Shown here one piece after another: positions 16,775 to 25,363 of a stretch of DNA of 64,000 nucleotides. A model generated the notes under the pieces. The model did no database searches. It had not been told where the DNA came from and saw only the letters and a program-made list of their open reading frames with translations. Where the stretch lies: assembly GCF_044502415.1 (NCBI RefSeq), contig NZ_CP172402.1, one strand, 5' to 3'. How positions within the stretch are numbered: position 1 is the first letter of the stretch; every line of letters begins with the position of its first letter. Source of the stretch: Haloimpatiens lingqiaonensis. Its GTDB lineage: Bacteria; Bacillota; Clostridia; Clostridiales; Clostridiaceae. The translations under genes and the position numbers were made by a program.

Positions 16775-17494
16775 CTATTTTAGAGGTTTTTTAGAAACAA
16801 CTCCTGCTTTTCTTGGATAAGCTTTTGGTGTTTCCTTTATTTTTTTCACCACAACTAAATTATGTCTTAAATCACTTCCGTCTATATCTACCTCTATTAT
16901 TTGTTGAATTTTGCCCCCTAGAATTTTGATAGCCTTTTGAGCCTCCTCCAATTCTTCTGTTATGGCAGGTCCCTTTAATGCTACAAAATATCCACCTTTT
17001 TTAACAAAGGGTATACAAAATTCACTCAATACAGTCATATTAGCTACAGCTCTAGAAACCACTGCATCATACTGCTCTCTGTATTTTTTATCTTTAGCAA
17101 AATCCTCGGCTCTTCCATGTATAGTTTCAACATTTTCTAATTTTAGATTATTTATAACTTCATCTAAAAAAGTTATTCTCTTCTTTAAAGAATCCAGTAA
17201 AGTTATCTCTAAGTTTTCCTTGACTATCTTCATAGGTATACCAGGAAATCCAGCACCGGTACCAATATCTATTATTTTCTTACATTCCTTCAATTTTTCA
17301 AATTTAAATATTTTGAAAGAATCTATAAAATGTTTTTTTACTATTTCTTCATCCTCTGTTATGGCAGTTAAATTTATCTTTTTATTCCATTCCTTTATCA
17401 TATCCTTATAAAGAATGAATTTATTGTATTTATCCTCGTTAAAATCCACTCTCTCTTTTAAGGCTGCATTATTTAACATATCATAATATTCCAT
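16775..17494 (-). CDS. rsmG: 16S rRNA (guanine-N7) methyltransferase RsmG
   Basis: The 239-residue protein has the SAM-binding motif KIIDIGTGAGFPGIPMKI, the acidic loop LLDSLKKRITFLDEV and the later AVVSRAVANMTVLSEFCIPFVKKGGYFVALKG, all classic for RsmG (GidB). It methylates a guanine in the 530 loop of 16S rRNA; loss gives low-level streptomycin resistance in other bacteria. It follows mnmG by 20 bases and completes the mnmE-mnmG-rsmG set. Length is normal. A GAGG-type site (AGTGAGGAAG) lies before the ATG. Confidence 0.96.
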   Translation of the reverse strand: MEYYDMLNNAALKERVDFNEDKYNKFILYKDMIKEWNKKINLTAITEDEEIVKKHFIDSFKIFKFEKLKECKKIIDIGTGAGFPGIPMKIVKENLEITLLDSLKKRITFLDEVINNLKLENVETIHGRAEDFAKDKKYREQYDAVVSRAVANMTVLSEFCIPFVKKGGYFVALKGPAITEELEEAQKAIKILGGKIQQIIEVDIDGSDLRHNLVVVKKIKETPKAYPRKAGVVSKKPLK

Positions 17495-17514
17495 TTAACT
17501 TCCTCACTTTTCAT

Positions 17515-19401
17515 TTATCTATTGCTTCTCTTTAATTGTTCTAAGTATATCATTAAAACAGATATATCTGCTGGAGAAACTCCTGAGATTCTTGAAGCCT
17601 GACCTAAATTAGTAGGTCTTATTTTATTAAGTTTTTGTATAGCCTCTATTCTAAGGCCTTTTACTTCACTATAATCTATATTTTCAGGTATAATTTTATT
17701 TTCCATTTTCTTAAAGCTATTTACCTGTTCTATTTGTTTTTGAATATATCCTTCATATTTAGCAATTATATTCACCTGTTCCTTAACACTTTCAGGTAAT
17801 TTAGGTCTATCTATATCTAAAGGCGCTACTACGTAATAATTAAGCTCAGGCCTCTTTATTAATTCGTATAAACTAATAGGTTTCTTTAACTCTACAGAAT
17901 TTAATTTTTCTAAAAATTCATTTACTTCTTTTTTATTAGTTATCTTTAAACTTTTAATTCTTTCTATTTCTTTCTCTATTGCTTCTTTTCTATCTAAATA
18001 TTTTTTATATCTATCCTCTTTTACAAGGCCAACTTTATATCCTGCCTCAGTTAATCTTAAATCTGCATTATCTTGTCTTAAAATAAGTCTATATTCAGAT
18101 CTAGATGTCATCATCCTATAGGGCTCGTTAGTTCCCTTAGTAATTAAGTCATCTATCAATACCCCTATATATGCATCTGAACGATTTAATATAAAAGGTT
18201 CTTTACCATTAATTTTAAGAGCAGCATTTATTCCTGCCACTAATCCCTGACCTGCAGCTTCTTCATATCCTGAACTTCCATTTACTTGTCCTGCAGAAAA
18301 GAATCCATCAATATTTTTTAATTCCAAGGAAAGCTTCAACTGTGTTGGATCTATACAATCATACTCTATAGCATATCCTATTCTTGTAACCTCAGCATTT
18401 TCAAGTCCTGGAAGGGTTTTAAGCATTTTAACCTGTACATCTTCTGGAAGAGAACTAGACATGCCACCTACATACATCTCCTCTGTGAATTCTCCCTCAG
18501 GTTCTATAAATACTTGGTGCTGCTCCTTATCTCTAAACCTCATAACCTTATCCTCTATAGAAGGACAATATCTAGGACCAACCCCCTCAATACTTCCGTT
18601 ATATAAAGGCGATCTGTCTATGTTATCTGTAATAACCTTATGAGTATTTTCATTAGTATAGGTTAGATAACAAGAAACTTGATCCTTTTCAATATAATCA
18701 TTCATAAAAGAAAAAGGAACTATATTTTCATCTCCTGGCTGCTCTATCATTTTTGAAAAATCCAATGACTTTCTATTAACTCTGCATGGGGTTCCAGTTT
18801 TAAATCTTCTTAAAGAAATACCTAAATCTAAAAGATTTTTAGATAACTCATTGGACGGCATAAGCCCACTTGGGCCCTCGTTTCTGCTTACGTCTCCCAC
18901 AATAATTTTAGATTTTAAATATGTACCTGAAGCTAAAATAACAGCTTTACAGCTAAAATAAGCTCCATTAGAAGTTAATACTCCCTGTACCTTTCCTTCC
19001 TTCACATCTACTCCTGTTATCTCTAATTGCTTTAAAACAATATTAGGTTCTTTTTCTAAAACCCACTTCATTCTCTCTGAATATTTTCTTTTATCAGCTT
19101 GAGCTCTTAAGGAGTGCACTGCCGGTCCCTTAGACGTATTAAGCATTCTTGATTGTATAAATGTTTCATCTATATTTAATCCCATTTCTCCGCCTAAGGC
19201 ATCTATTTCTTTTACCAAATGTCCCTTAGCTGTTCCACCTATATTGGGATTGCAAGGCATAAGAGCGATACTATCTAAATTTATTGCACTTATTAATGTT
19301 CTACATCCAAGCCTTGCTGAAGCAAGAGCAGCCTCACACCCTGCGTGTCCAGCACCTATAACAATTACATCAAAATCTCCTGCATGGTAACTCATGTTCA
19401 T
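17515..19401 (-). CDS. mnmG: tRNA uridine-5-carboxymethylaminomethyl modification enzyme MnmG
   Basis: The 628-residue flavoprotein has the FAD dinucleotide motif VIVIGAGHAGCEAALASARLG, MPCNPNIGGTAKGHLVKEIDALGG and the TSKGPAVHSLRAQADK segment unique to MnmG (GidA). C-terminal helices bind MnmE and tRNA. With MnmE it installs the cmnm5 group on wobble uridine 34. It starts two bases after the mnmE stop, so translation is probably coupled. AGGAAAGTAGGG precedes the tandem ATGs at 19401 and 19395; the exact start between these is open. Confidence 0.97.
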   Translation of the reverse strand: MNMSYHAGDFDVIVIGAGHAGCEAALASARLGCRTLISAINLDSIALMPCNPNIGGTAKGHLVKEIDALGGEMGLNIDETFIQSRMLNTSKGPAVHSLRAQADKRKYSERMKWVLEKEPNIVLKQLEITGVDVKEGKVQGVLTSNGAYFSCKAVILASGTYLKSKIIVGDVSRNEGPSGLMPSNELSKNLLDLGISLRRFKTGTPCRVNRKSLDFSKMIEQPGDENIVPFSFMNDYIEKDQVSCYLTYTNENTHKVITDNIDRSPLYNGSIEGVGPRYCPSIEDKVMRFRDKEQHQVFIEPEGEFTEEMYVGGMSSSLPEDVQVKMLKTLPGLENAEVTRIGYAIEYDCIDPTQLKLSLELKNIDGFFSAGQVNGSSGYEEAAGQGLVAGINAALKINGKEPFILNRSDAYIGVLIDDLITKGTNEPYRMMTSRSEYRLILRQDNADLRLTEAGYKVGLVKEDRYKKYLDRKEAIEKEIERIKSLKITNKKEVNEFLEKLNSVELKKPISLYELIKRPELNYYVVAPLDIDRPKLPESVKEQVNIIAKYEGYIQKQIEQVNSFKKMENKIIPENIDYSEVKGLRIEAIQKLNKIRPTNLGQASRISGVSPADISVLMIYLEQLKRSNR

Positions 19402-19403
19402 CC

Positions 19404-20783
19404 CTACTTTCCTAAACAGAATTCTGCAAAAATCTTATCTATTATATCTTCTTCTACCGTATCACCTGTTATTTCCCCTAAGGCCGTCCATGCATTTCTT
19501 ATATCTATAGAAGCTAAATCTATAGCCTCTACATTTTCTAAAACTCCTATAGCCGCCCTTAAACTTTCTTTAGATCTTATTAATGCTTCTTTATGTCTAT
19601 TGTTAGTTACATATATATCTTCAGTTTTTATTTCTCCTTTGAAGAACAACTGCTTTATACAATTTTTTATATTATCCAATCCTTCTCCAGTTTTTACTGA
19701 AATATCTATGATGTATTTAGAATCTAATTTTGAAAGTTCTTTAGATTCCATCTGTCTATTTAAATCTTTTTTATTTAAAAGAACTATATATTTTTTATCC
19801 CTTATATACTCTATAATTTCTTCATCTTCTCTGTCTAATTTTCTGCTTAAATCCAACATTAGTATTATTAAATCTGCCTCTTCTATTTTTTCCTTGGATT
19901 TTTCCACACCTATCTTTTCTACAATGTTTTCTGTTTCTCTTATACCAGCCGTATCAATTAACTTTATAGGAATTCCATCTATATTTATGTATTCTTCTAT
20001 TACATCCCTTGTAGTTCCAGGTACATCTGTAACTATAGCTCTCTTCTCCTGTAGTAATGCATTTAAAAGAGAAGATTTCCCTACATTTGGTTTCCCAACT
20101 ATTACCACCTTAATACCTTCTTTTAACATCTTTCCTTCTTCAGCAGTGCTTAATAATCTATCTATTTCATCTATAAATGTTGAAAGTTGAATGTTAGCTT
20201 TTTTAGATGTAACTTCTTCTAAATCGTCCTCAGGATAGTCAACAGTAGCCTCTATATGCGCAATTAATCCTAAAAGTTCTGCCCTTATAGCCGATATTTC
20301 CTTGGAAATTATACCTTCTGACTGTTTAATTGCTGATTTCATGCTGAGTTCTGTTTTAGCATTTATTATATCAATTACAGCCTCTGCCTGACTCAAATCT
20401 ATTCTGCCATTCAAAAATGCTCTCTTTGTAAACTCTCCTCGCTCTGCAAGTCTTGCACCAGCTTTTATTGTTTCCTCTAAAACTCTATTGGTAGCTACCA
20501 CTCCACCGTGGCAATTTATTTCCACAGTATCCTCTGCAGTAAAACTTCTAGGGCCTCTCATGTAACTTACAATTACCTCATCAATTACTTCCCTGCTATC
20601 CTTATCCACAATAAAGCCATACCTCATAGTATAAGTCTTCATTCCCTCTAAGGATTTACCATTCTTAGCCTTAAAAATACTATCTACTATAGGCAAAGCA
20701 TTATCCCCAGATACTCTTATTATGGAAACTCCCCCTTCACCCAAACTAGTTGATACAGCTGCAATGGTATCAAATTCTTTCAT
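19404..20783 (-). CDS. mnmE: tRNA modification GTPase MnmE
   Basis: The 459-residue protein has an N-terminal tetrahydrofolate-binding domain (FDTIAAVSTSLGEGGVSIIR), a helical domain, a G domain inserted in it (G1 VGKPNVGKSSLLN, G3 DTAGIRET, G4 NKKD) and the C-terminal FCLGK with the conserved cysteine. It works with MnmG on tRNA wobble uridines. It begins 246 bases after jag ends, and an inverted repeat (20921-20999) lies in that gap. Length is normal for the family. Confidence 0.97.
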   Translation of the reverse strand: MKEFDTIAAVSTSLGEGGVSIIRVSGDNALPIVDSIFKAKNGKSLEGMKTYTMRYGFIVDKDSREVIDEVIVSYMRGPRSFTAEDTVEINCHGGVVATNRVLEETIKAGARLAERGEFTKRAFLNGRIDLSQAEAVIDIINAKTELSMKSAIKQSEGIISKEISAIRAELLGLIAHIEATVDYPEDDLEEVTSKKANIQLSTFIDEIDRLLSTAEEGKMLKEGIKVVIVGKPNVGKSSLLNALLQEKRAIVTDVPGTTRDVIEEYINIDGIPIKLIDTAGIRETENIVEKIGVEKSKEKIEEADLIILMLDLSRKLDREDEEIIEYIRDKKYIVLLNKKDLNRQMESKELSKLDSKYIIDISVKTGEGLDNIKNCIKQLFFKGEIKTEDIYVTNNRHKEALIRSKESLRAAIGVLENVEAIDLASIDIRNAWTALGEITGDTVEEDIIDKIFAEFCLGK

Positions 20784-20920
20784 CTTCTTAAATTCCTCCC
20801 GATTTTATATGTTTACTTAACATTATTATTTTAGCCCAATATACTTTTTTTACACTGTATTAATTTTATCAAATAACAATATAAATTTAAACAGTAATAT
20901 AGGTTATATTCCCTAATTTA

Positions 20921-20999
20921 TCACTAATCCCTAATCTCCATTCACTAATTAATAATTAAAATTGTTGCTGGTAATTGGGGACTGGGGATTAGTGATTAA
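20921..20999. repeat. Imperfect inverted repeat between jag and mnmE
   Basis: The left arm contains TCACTAATCCCTAATCTCC and the right arm is its imperfect complement, GGGGACTGGGGATTAGTGA. The loop is AT-rich. It could form an RNA hairpin between the two genes, or be a remnant of a mobile repeat. Confidence 0.55.
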
Positions 21000-21020
21000 T
21001 ATTTACCTTCCCTAATAAAA

Positions 21021-21040
21021 AGAAAGCCCTTAGGCTTTCT
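21021..21040 (-). terminator. Terminator overlapping the end of jag
   Basis: AGAAAGCC and GGCTTTCT pair, with a T-run on the minus strand. The last codons and the stop of jag form part of the hairpin, so the terminator is built into the coding sequence. Confidence 0.8.
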
Positions 21041-21656
21041 TTAAATCAATAACTACTCTTCTATATGGTTCCTGACCTTCACTATAGGTTTTTATTTCTG
21101 AATCACCTTGAAGTGCAGAGTGAATAACTCTTCTTTCATATGGATTCATAGGTTCTAATTTAACACTTCTGCCCTTTTGCTTAACCTTTTGAGCCATCTT
21201 ATCTGCTAATCTTTTTAATGTCTGCTCTCTTTTATATCTATAATTTTCAGTATCTAAAATTACTCTCTTATATTGCTCATCATTATCTTTATTGATAGCA
21301 AGGCTAACTAAATATTGAAGTGAATCTAAAGTTTCTCCCCTATGACCTATTATAAGTCCCATATTAGGCCCTGAAAGGGTTATTTTTAAAGCAGAGCCTT
21401 CATCTTTTATTCTTATCTCTGATTTTATATCCATGGCATTTAAAACTTTTCTTAAAAAGCTTCTAGCCTCTTCTGTATAATTCTTCTTTTCTGTAAGTTT
21501 AACCTTAGCATCCTTAGTTCCAATAAAACCAAATAATCCTTTGCTACCCTCTTCTATTATTTCAACTTCAACTTCATCCTTAGTTAATTTAAGTTCATTT
21601 AATCCCTTTTGTATAGCTTCTTCAACATTTTTCCCCATAACTTCAATGCTTTTCAT
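21030..21656 (-). CDS. jag: RNA-binding protein Jag/KhpB (Jag_N, KH and R3H domains)
   Basis: The 208-residue protein has an N-terminal Jag domain (EVMGKNVEEAIQKGLNELK and EEGSKGLFGFIGTKDAKVKL), a KH domain (LIIGHRGETLDSLQYLVSLA, with the GxxG-type loop) and an R3H domain (MNPYERRVIHSALQ...). It is expected to bind RNA with the partner KhpA. It directly follows yidC, as in most Firmicutes. Its stop codon is inside the terminator hairpin, which should end the rpmH-rnpA-yidD-yidC-jag transcript. Confidence 0.95.
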   Translation of the reverse strand: MKSIEVMGKNVEEAIQKGLNELKLTKDEVEVEIIEEGSKGLFGFIGTKDAKVKLTEKKNYTEEARSFLRKVLNAMDIKSEIRIKDEGSALKITLSGPNMGLIIGHRGETLDSLQYLVSLAINKDNDEQYKRVILDTENYRYKREQTLKRLADKMAQKVKQKGRSVKLEPMNPYERRVIHSALQGDSEIKTYSEGQEPYRRVVIDLKKA

Positions 21657-21692
21657 TACCGTAAGACACCGCCTTCCTATAGCAAATAATTA

Positions 21693-22385
21693 TTAGGCAT
21701 TTTGCTTACTTTTATTCTCATTCCTCTTCATTACTAACGTTTGAGCTATTTGGAATAAGTTATTTGTTACCCAATAAAGTACTAATGCCCCTTTAAATTT
21801 TAAACTCATATATGTGATAAACACAGACATAAATATATTCATAATAGATGTTTGCTTTGCTTGCATTTCGTCACCTTTCATTCCCATCATAGCTGATGAA
21901 AGGTAAGTAGTAATACCTGACGCTATTGGCAATATTAATGAAAGTGGATCTTTAAGTGATGGTATTCCACCTAAATCCTTAATCCATAAGAAACTTACTC
22001 CGCTTATATTAGGTAGATTTGCGAACAAATAATACATAGCAAATAAAATTGGCATTTGTATTATTAAAGGTAAGCATCCACTTAAAGGGCTTACTCCGTT
22101 TTCCTTATAAAGCTTCATAACCTCTTCTTGCATTTTTTGAGGATTATTTTTATATTTTTCTTGTAACTTCTTCATTTCTGGTTGTATTTCACTCATTTTA
22201 ACAGTAGATCTTATCTGCTTATAGTTTATAGGAAGCAATATTATTCTTATTATTGCCGTAAATAATATTATGGCTAAACCATATGTAATATTATTATTAG
22301 GTATAAAACTATTTAATCCACTGTGCAACATTTCAAAAAATTTAGATAACCATTGTGATAAAAACTGCACTTTTAAACCTCCCAA
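21693..22385 (-). CDS. yidC: Membrane protein insertase YidC
   Basis: The 230-residue protein has the YidC/Oxa1 core: a periplasm-facing N-terminus without a lipobox, a first span with GLAIILFTAIIRIILLPI, the cytoplasmic charged hairpin (MKKLQEKYKNNPQKMQEEV), GVSPLSGCLPLIIQMPILFAMYY and two further spans. It inserts and folds membrane proteins, alone or with Sec. The conserved arginine in the first core span (TAIIRIIL) is present. It starts about 10 bases after yidD. Unlike Bacillus SpoIIIJ, it lacks an apparent signal-peptide cysteine. Confidence 0.95.
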   Translation of the reverse strand: MGGLKVQFLSQWLSKFFEMLHSGLNSFIPNNNITYGLAIILFTAIIRIILLPINYKQIRSTVKMSEIQPEMKKLQEKYKNNPQKMQEEVMKLYKENGVSPLSGCLPLIIQMPILFAMYYLFANLPNISGVSFLWIKDLGGIPSLKDPLSLILPIASGITTYLSSAMMGMKGDEMQAKQTSIMNIFMSVFITYMSLKFKGALVLYWVTNNLFQIAQTLVMKRNENKSKQNA

Positions 22386-22394
22386 AATTAAATA

Positions 22395-22604
22395 TTATTT
22401 AACAGGATCATATCCCCCCTCATGAAAAGGATGACATTTTAAGATCCTCTTTATAGCCATAATACCTCCCTTAAATGCCCCATACTTTTCAATAGCCTCT
22501 AATGCGTATTGGGAGCATGTAGGATAAAATCTACAGCATGGTCTTTTTAATGGAGATATGTATTTTCTATAAAATTTAATCATGCAAATTAGAACTTTCT
22601 TCAT
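22395..22604 (-). CDS. yidD: Membrane protein insertion efficiency factor YidD
   Basis: The 69-residue protein contains KFYRKYISPLKRPCCRFYPTCSQY and CHPFHEGGYDPV, the invariant YidD blocks with their three conserved cysteines. It is thought to help the YidC/Sec insertion step at the inner face of the membrane. Its start overlaps the end of rnpA by 29 bases in another frame, the usual arrangement in this operon. Confidence 0.95.
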   Translation of the reverse strand: MKKVLICMIKFYRKYISPLKRPCCRFYPTCSQYALEAIEKYGAFKGGIMAIKRILKCHPFHEGGYDPVK

Positions 22605-22944
22605 TATTATATAAACCAGCTTTCTTAATTATATTAATTAAAGCCTTTTCTACCTCTTTATATGTCCTATCTTTACAACTAGTTCTAGCTATTATAACTA
22701 AATCAAAGTTTTCTACATTGAAATTCTGTTGGTTTAATCTATAACATTCCTTTATAAGTCTCTTAACTCTACTTCTGACTACACTATTTCCTACCTTTTT
22801 ACTTACTGAAATCCCTAATCTATTAGTATTATCATTTTTTTTATTTTTATACTTATATAAAACTAATAAGTTATTAGAAAAAGATTTGCCTCTTTTATAT
22901 ACAGTTTTAAACTCAACATTTTTCCTTAAACTTTCAAGTTTCAT
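22576..22944 (-). CDS. rnpA: Ribonuclease P protein component
   Basis: The 122-residue basic protein has the RNR motif region NRLGISVSKKVGNSVVRSRVKRLIKECYR and VIIARTSC, standard for RnpA. It binds the RNase P RNA and helps mature tRNA 5' ends. It lies between rpmH and yidD, the universal order near bacterial origins. The RNA subunit is not in this window. Confidence 0.95.
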   Translation of the reverse strand: MKLESLRKNVEFKTVYKRGKSFSNNLLVLYKYKNKKNDNTNRLGISVSKKVGNSVVRSRVKRLIKECYRLNQQNFNVENFDLVIIARTSCKDRTYKEVEKALINIIKKAGLYNNEESSNLHD

Positions 22945-22998
22945 TTAAACTTACTCCTTTTATCTGCAGTTGCAGAAAAAGGCCAGCTTATACGGCCC

Positions 22999-23133
22999 TT
23001 ATGCTGTCAATCTCTTTCTACCTTTAAGTCTTCTTCTTTGAAGAACATTTCTTCCAGACTTAGTGCTCATTCTTTTTCTGAAACCATGCTCTCTTTTTCT
23101 TTGTAACTTCTTTGGTTGGTAAGTTCTTTTCAT
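22999..23133 (-). CDS. rpmH: 50S ribosomal protein L34
   Basis: Reading the minus strand from ATG 23133 gives a 44-residue, very basic protein: MKRTYQPKKLQRKREHGFRK, then RMSTKSGR, ending RKRLTA before a TAA at 22999. This is the full L34 sequence. GGAGGTG lies just upstream. The gene marks the left side of oriC and opens the rnpA operon. Confidence 0.97.
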   Translation of the reverse strand: MKRTYQPKKLQRKREHGFRKRMSTKSGRNVLQRRRLKGRKRLTA

Positions 23134-23757
23134 CCTACTGCACCTCCTTCATTTGAAGTTAGTATATAGCAAAGTATTACTTACTAACTATATTTATGGT
23201 TTTACTATTAAATTATATAGTTATAGATACCCAATGTCAAGAAGAACAAAATGTATATTAATAGTAAAAAATCCTACGTACATATAATGAAGTATTTTTA
23301 CCCTTTTAATTTTTAAATTTATTGTTTTTAAAAAATTTTATCCTTTCACTGTGAATATTTTTTCATATTTTTAATCTTTTTGTGGATAACTTCTTGAATA
23401 CCTTTATTCCTTTTGATATTATTAATTGTGAACTGTTAATATTTTTTTCATTTTTATTATTTATACACAGGTTGTTGATAAGTTTGTGGATAACCTGTTT
23501 CATTTTGTATATATCTTTTTCACTATCTTTATAAAATTGGCTTGTTTTAATGTTTTTATATTTTTTTTAGTGTAAATAACTTTTTTTATGTATCTGTTGA
23601 TAATTTATGATATAATAAAATTCTCTAAATTTATAAACATAATTATCAACATGTGAATATTTTTATATACATTTGTCTAGTATTTATAAATGGGTTACTA
23701 ATTGTAGATAACTCTGTTTATATTTTGTTTATTATTTTTTGAACTGGAGGATACGAA
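23134..23757. other. oriC, left half: DnaA-box cluster between rpmH and dnaA
   Basis: A 620-base AT-rich region without genes. Exact TTATCCACA boxes (minus orientation) lie at 23391-23399 and 23485-23493. A TTATACACA box is at 23461-23469. One-mismatch boxes TTATCAACA or its complement lie at 23473-23481, 23595-23603 and 23643-23651, and a weaker one at 23703-23711. This is the incI/II-type half of a bipartite Gram-positive origin and will also contain the dnaA promoter, so DnaA probably represses its own gene. Confidence 0.92.
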
Positions 23758-25107
23758 ATGGATGTTCATCTTACTCACATTTGGGAAAAAACCTTAAATA
23801 TAATAAAAGGTGAACTTACAGAAGTAAGCTTTAATACTTGGATTAAAAGTATAATACCTATATCCATAGACAGGGATAGCTTAAAATTGGGGGTACCAAA
23901 CAATTTTACAAAAGAAATCTTAGAAAATAGATATAAAAATCTAATTTCTAATGCTGTTAAAGTAATAACTTCTAAATCTTACAATATTGATTTTATAATT
24001 GCCAGCGAAGAAGCCGTAGATGCTCAACCAAAGGAACAAATAAAACCAGAACAGAGTAATATAATCGTTAATCCTGAATTTACGTCTACTCTAAATCCGA
24101 AATATACCTTTGATTCCTTTGTTATTGGCAATAGTAATCGCTTTGCTCATGCAGCTTCTTTAGCCGTAGCAGAATCCCCTGCTAAAGCATATAACCCTCT
24201 TTTTATTTATGGAGGCGTGGGTCTTGGTAAAACTCACCTTATGCACGCCATAGGACATTATGTACTGGAAAATAATCCTAATTCAAAGGTTGTATATGTT
24301 ACTTCTGAAAAATTCACTAACGAGCTTATAAATTCTATAAAAGATGATAAGAACGTGGATTTTAGAAATAAGTATAGAAATGTAGATATTCTTCTAATTG
24401 ACGATATTCAATTCATAGCTGGTAAAGAAAGAACCCAGGAAGAATTTTTCCATACTTTCAATGCTCTTCATGAGGCTAACAAACAAATTATATTATCTAG
24501 TGATAGGCCACCTAAGGAAATACCTACATTAGAAGATAGATTGCGCTCTCGATTCGAGTGGGGGTTAATAGCTGATATTCAGCCTCCTGACTTTGAAACT
24601 AGAATAGCTATTCTAAAAAAGAAAGCTGATGTAGAAAATTTAAATATTCCTAATGAAGTGATGGTATACATAGCTAATAAAATAAAATCTAACATTAGAG
24701 AACTAGAAGGGGCTCTCATTAGAATAGTTGCTTTTTCTTCTTTAACTAATAAAGAAATTAGTGTAGATTTAGCATCTGAAGCACTAAAAGACATAATCTC
24801 TAATAACCTAAATAAGCAAATAACCATTGGTTCTATACAAGATATAGTTTCTAGTTATTTTAATCTTAGCGTAGACGATTTTAAATCATCTAGAAGAACT
24901 AGAAACATAGCCTACCCAAGACAAATAGCTATGTATTTATGTAGAAAATTAACAGATATGTCTCTTCCTAAAATAGGAGAAGAATTTGGTGGAAGGGATC
25001 ACACTACAGTTATACATGCTTACGAAAAAATCTCAAATAACTTAAAGAAAGACACTGGACTTAAGAGCACAATAGAAGAATTAAGTAATAAAATATCTCA
25101 AAATTAA
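23758..25107 (+). CDS. dnaA: Chromosomal replication initiator DnaA
   Basis: The 449-residue protein has domain I (HLTHIWEKTLNIIKGELTEVSFNTW), a short linker, the AAA+ domain with Walker A GGVGLGKTHLMHA and Walker B LLIDDIQFI, and the DNA-binding domain with GGRDHTTVIHAYEKI. It binds the boxes on both sides of its gene and melts the origin. TGGAGG lies 8 bases before the ATG. All residues of the initiator-specific motif (KYRNVDILLIDDIQF) look intact. Confidence 0.98.
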   Translation: MDVHLTHIWEKTLNIIKGELTEVSFNTWIKSIIPISIDRDSLKLGVPNNFTKEILENRYKNLISNAVKVITSKSYNIDFIIASEEAVDAQPKEQIKPEQSNIIVNPEFTSTLNPKYTFDSFVIGNSNRFAHAASLAVAESPAKAYNPLFIYGGVGLGKTHLMHAIGHYVLENNPNSKVVYVTSEKFTNELINSIKDDKNVDFRNKYRNVDILLIDDIQFIAGKERTQEEFFHTFNALHEANKQIILSSDRPPKEIPTLEDRLRSRFEWGLIADIQPPDFETRIAILKKKADVENLNIPNEVMVYIANKIKSNIRELEGALIRIVAFSSLTNKEISVDLASEALKDIISNNLNKQITIGSIQDIVSSYFNLSVDDFKSSRRTRNIAYPRQIAMYLCRKLTDMSLPKIGEEFGGRDHTTVIHAYEKISNNLKKDTGLKSTIEELSNKISQN

Positions 25108-25136
25108 CATGTGTTTATAATATATAACTAATTACC

Positions 25137-25335
25137 TGTGGATAAAAGAAAATATGTTTTTCACCTTTGGATACTGTGGATAAAATATTAAATTTATTAT
25201 TAATTTATCCACAATTATTTTTGCTCCTATTTTCTTAGTTTTTAAGGGGTTACACTACTTATCCACATACTCACAGCCCCTACTACTATTACTACTAATA
25301 TTTATATATATTATCTTCTCTATCTATATAAAATT
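25137..25335. other. oriC, right half: DnaA boxes and unwinding element with DnaA-trio-like repeats
   Basis: Four perfect DnaA boxes lie at 25137-25145, 25175-25183 (both TGTGGATAA), 25205-25213 and 25259-25267 (both TTATCCACA). The last box is followed by a short GC patch (CAGCCCC) and then CTACTACTATTACTACTAAT, a run of three-base repeats like the DnaA-trio described for Bacillus subtilis, then an A+T tract (25298-25320). This is the expected site of strand opening. Confidence 0.92.
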
Positions 25336-25363
25336 TACTGTGAATAAATAAGGAGGTTTTATT

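Noticed and set aside
19345..20190. A 281-codon plus-strand frame
   Set aside because: It is antisense to mnmE, whose domains are all intact; the protein is a Ser/Ile-rich shadow.
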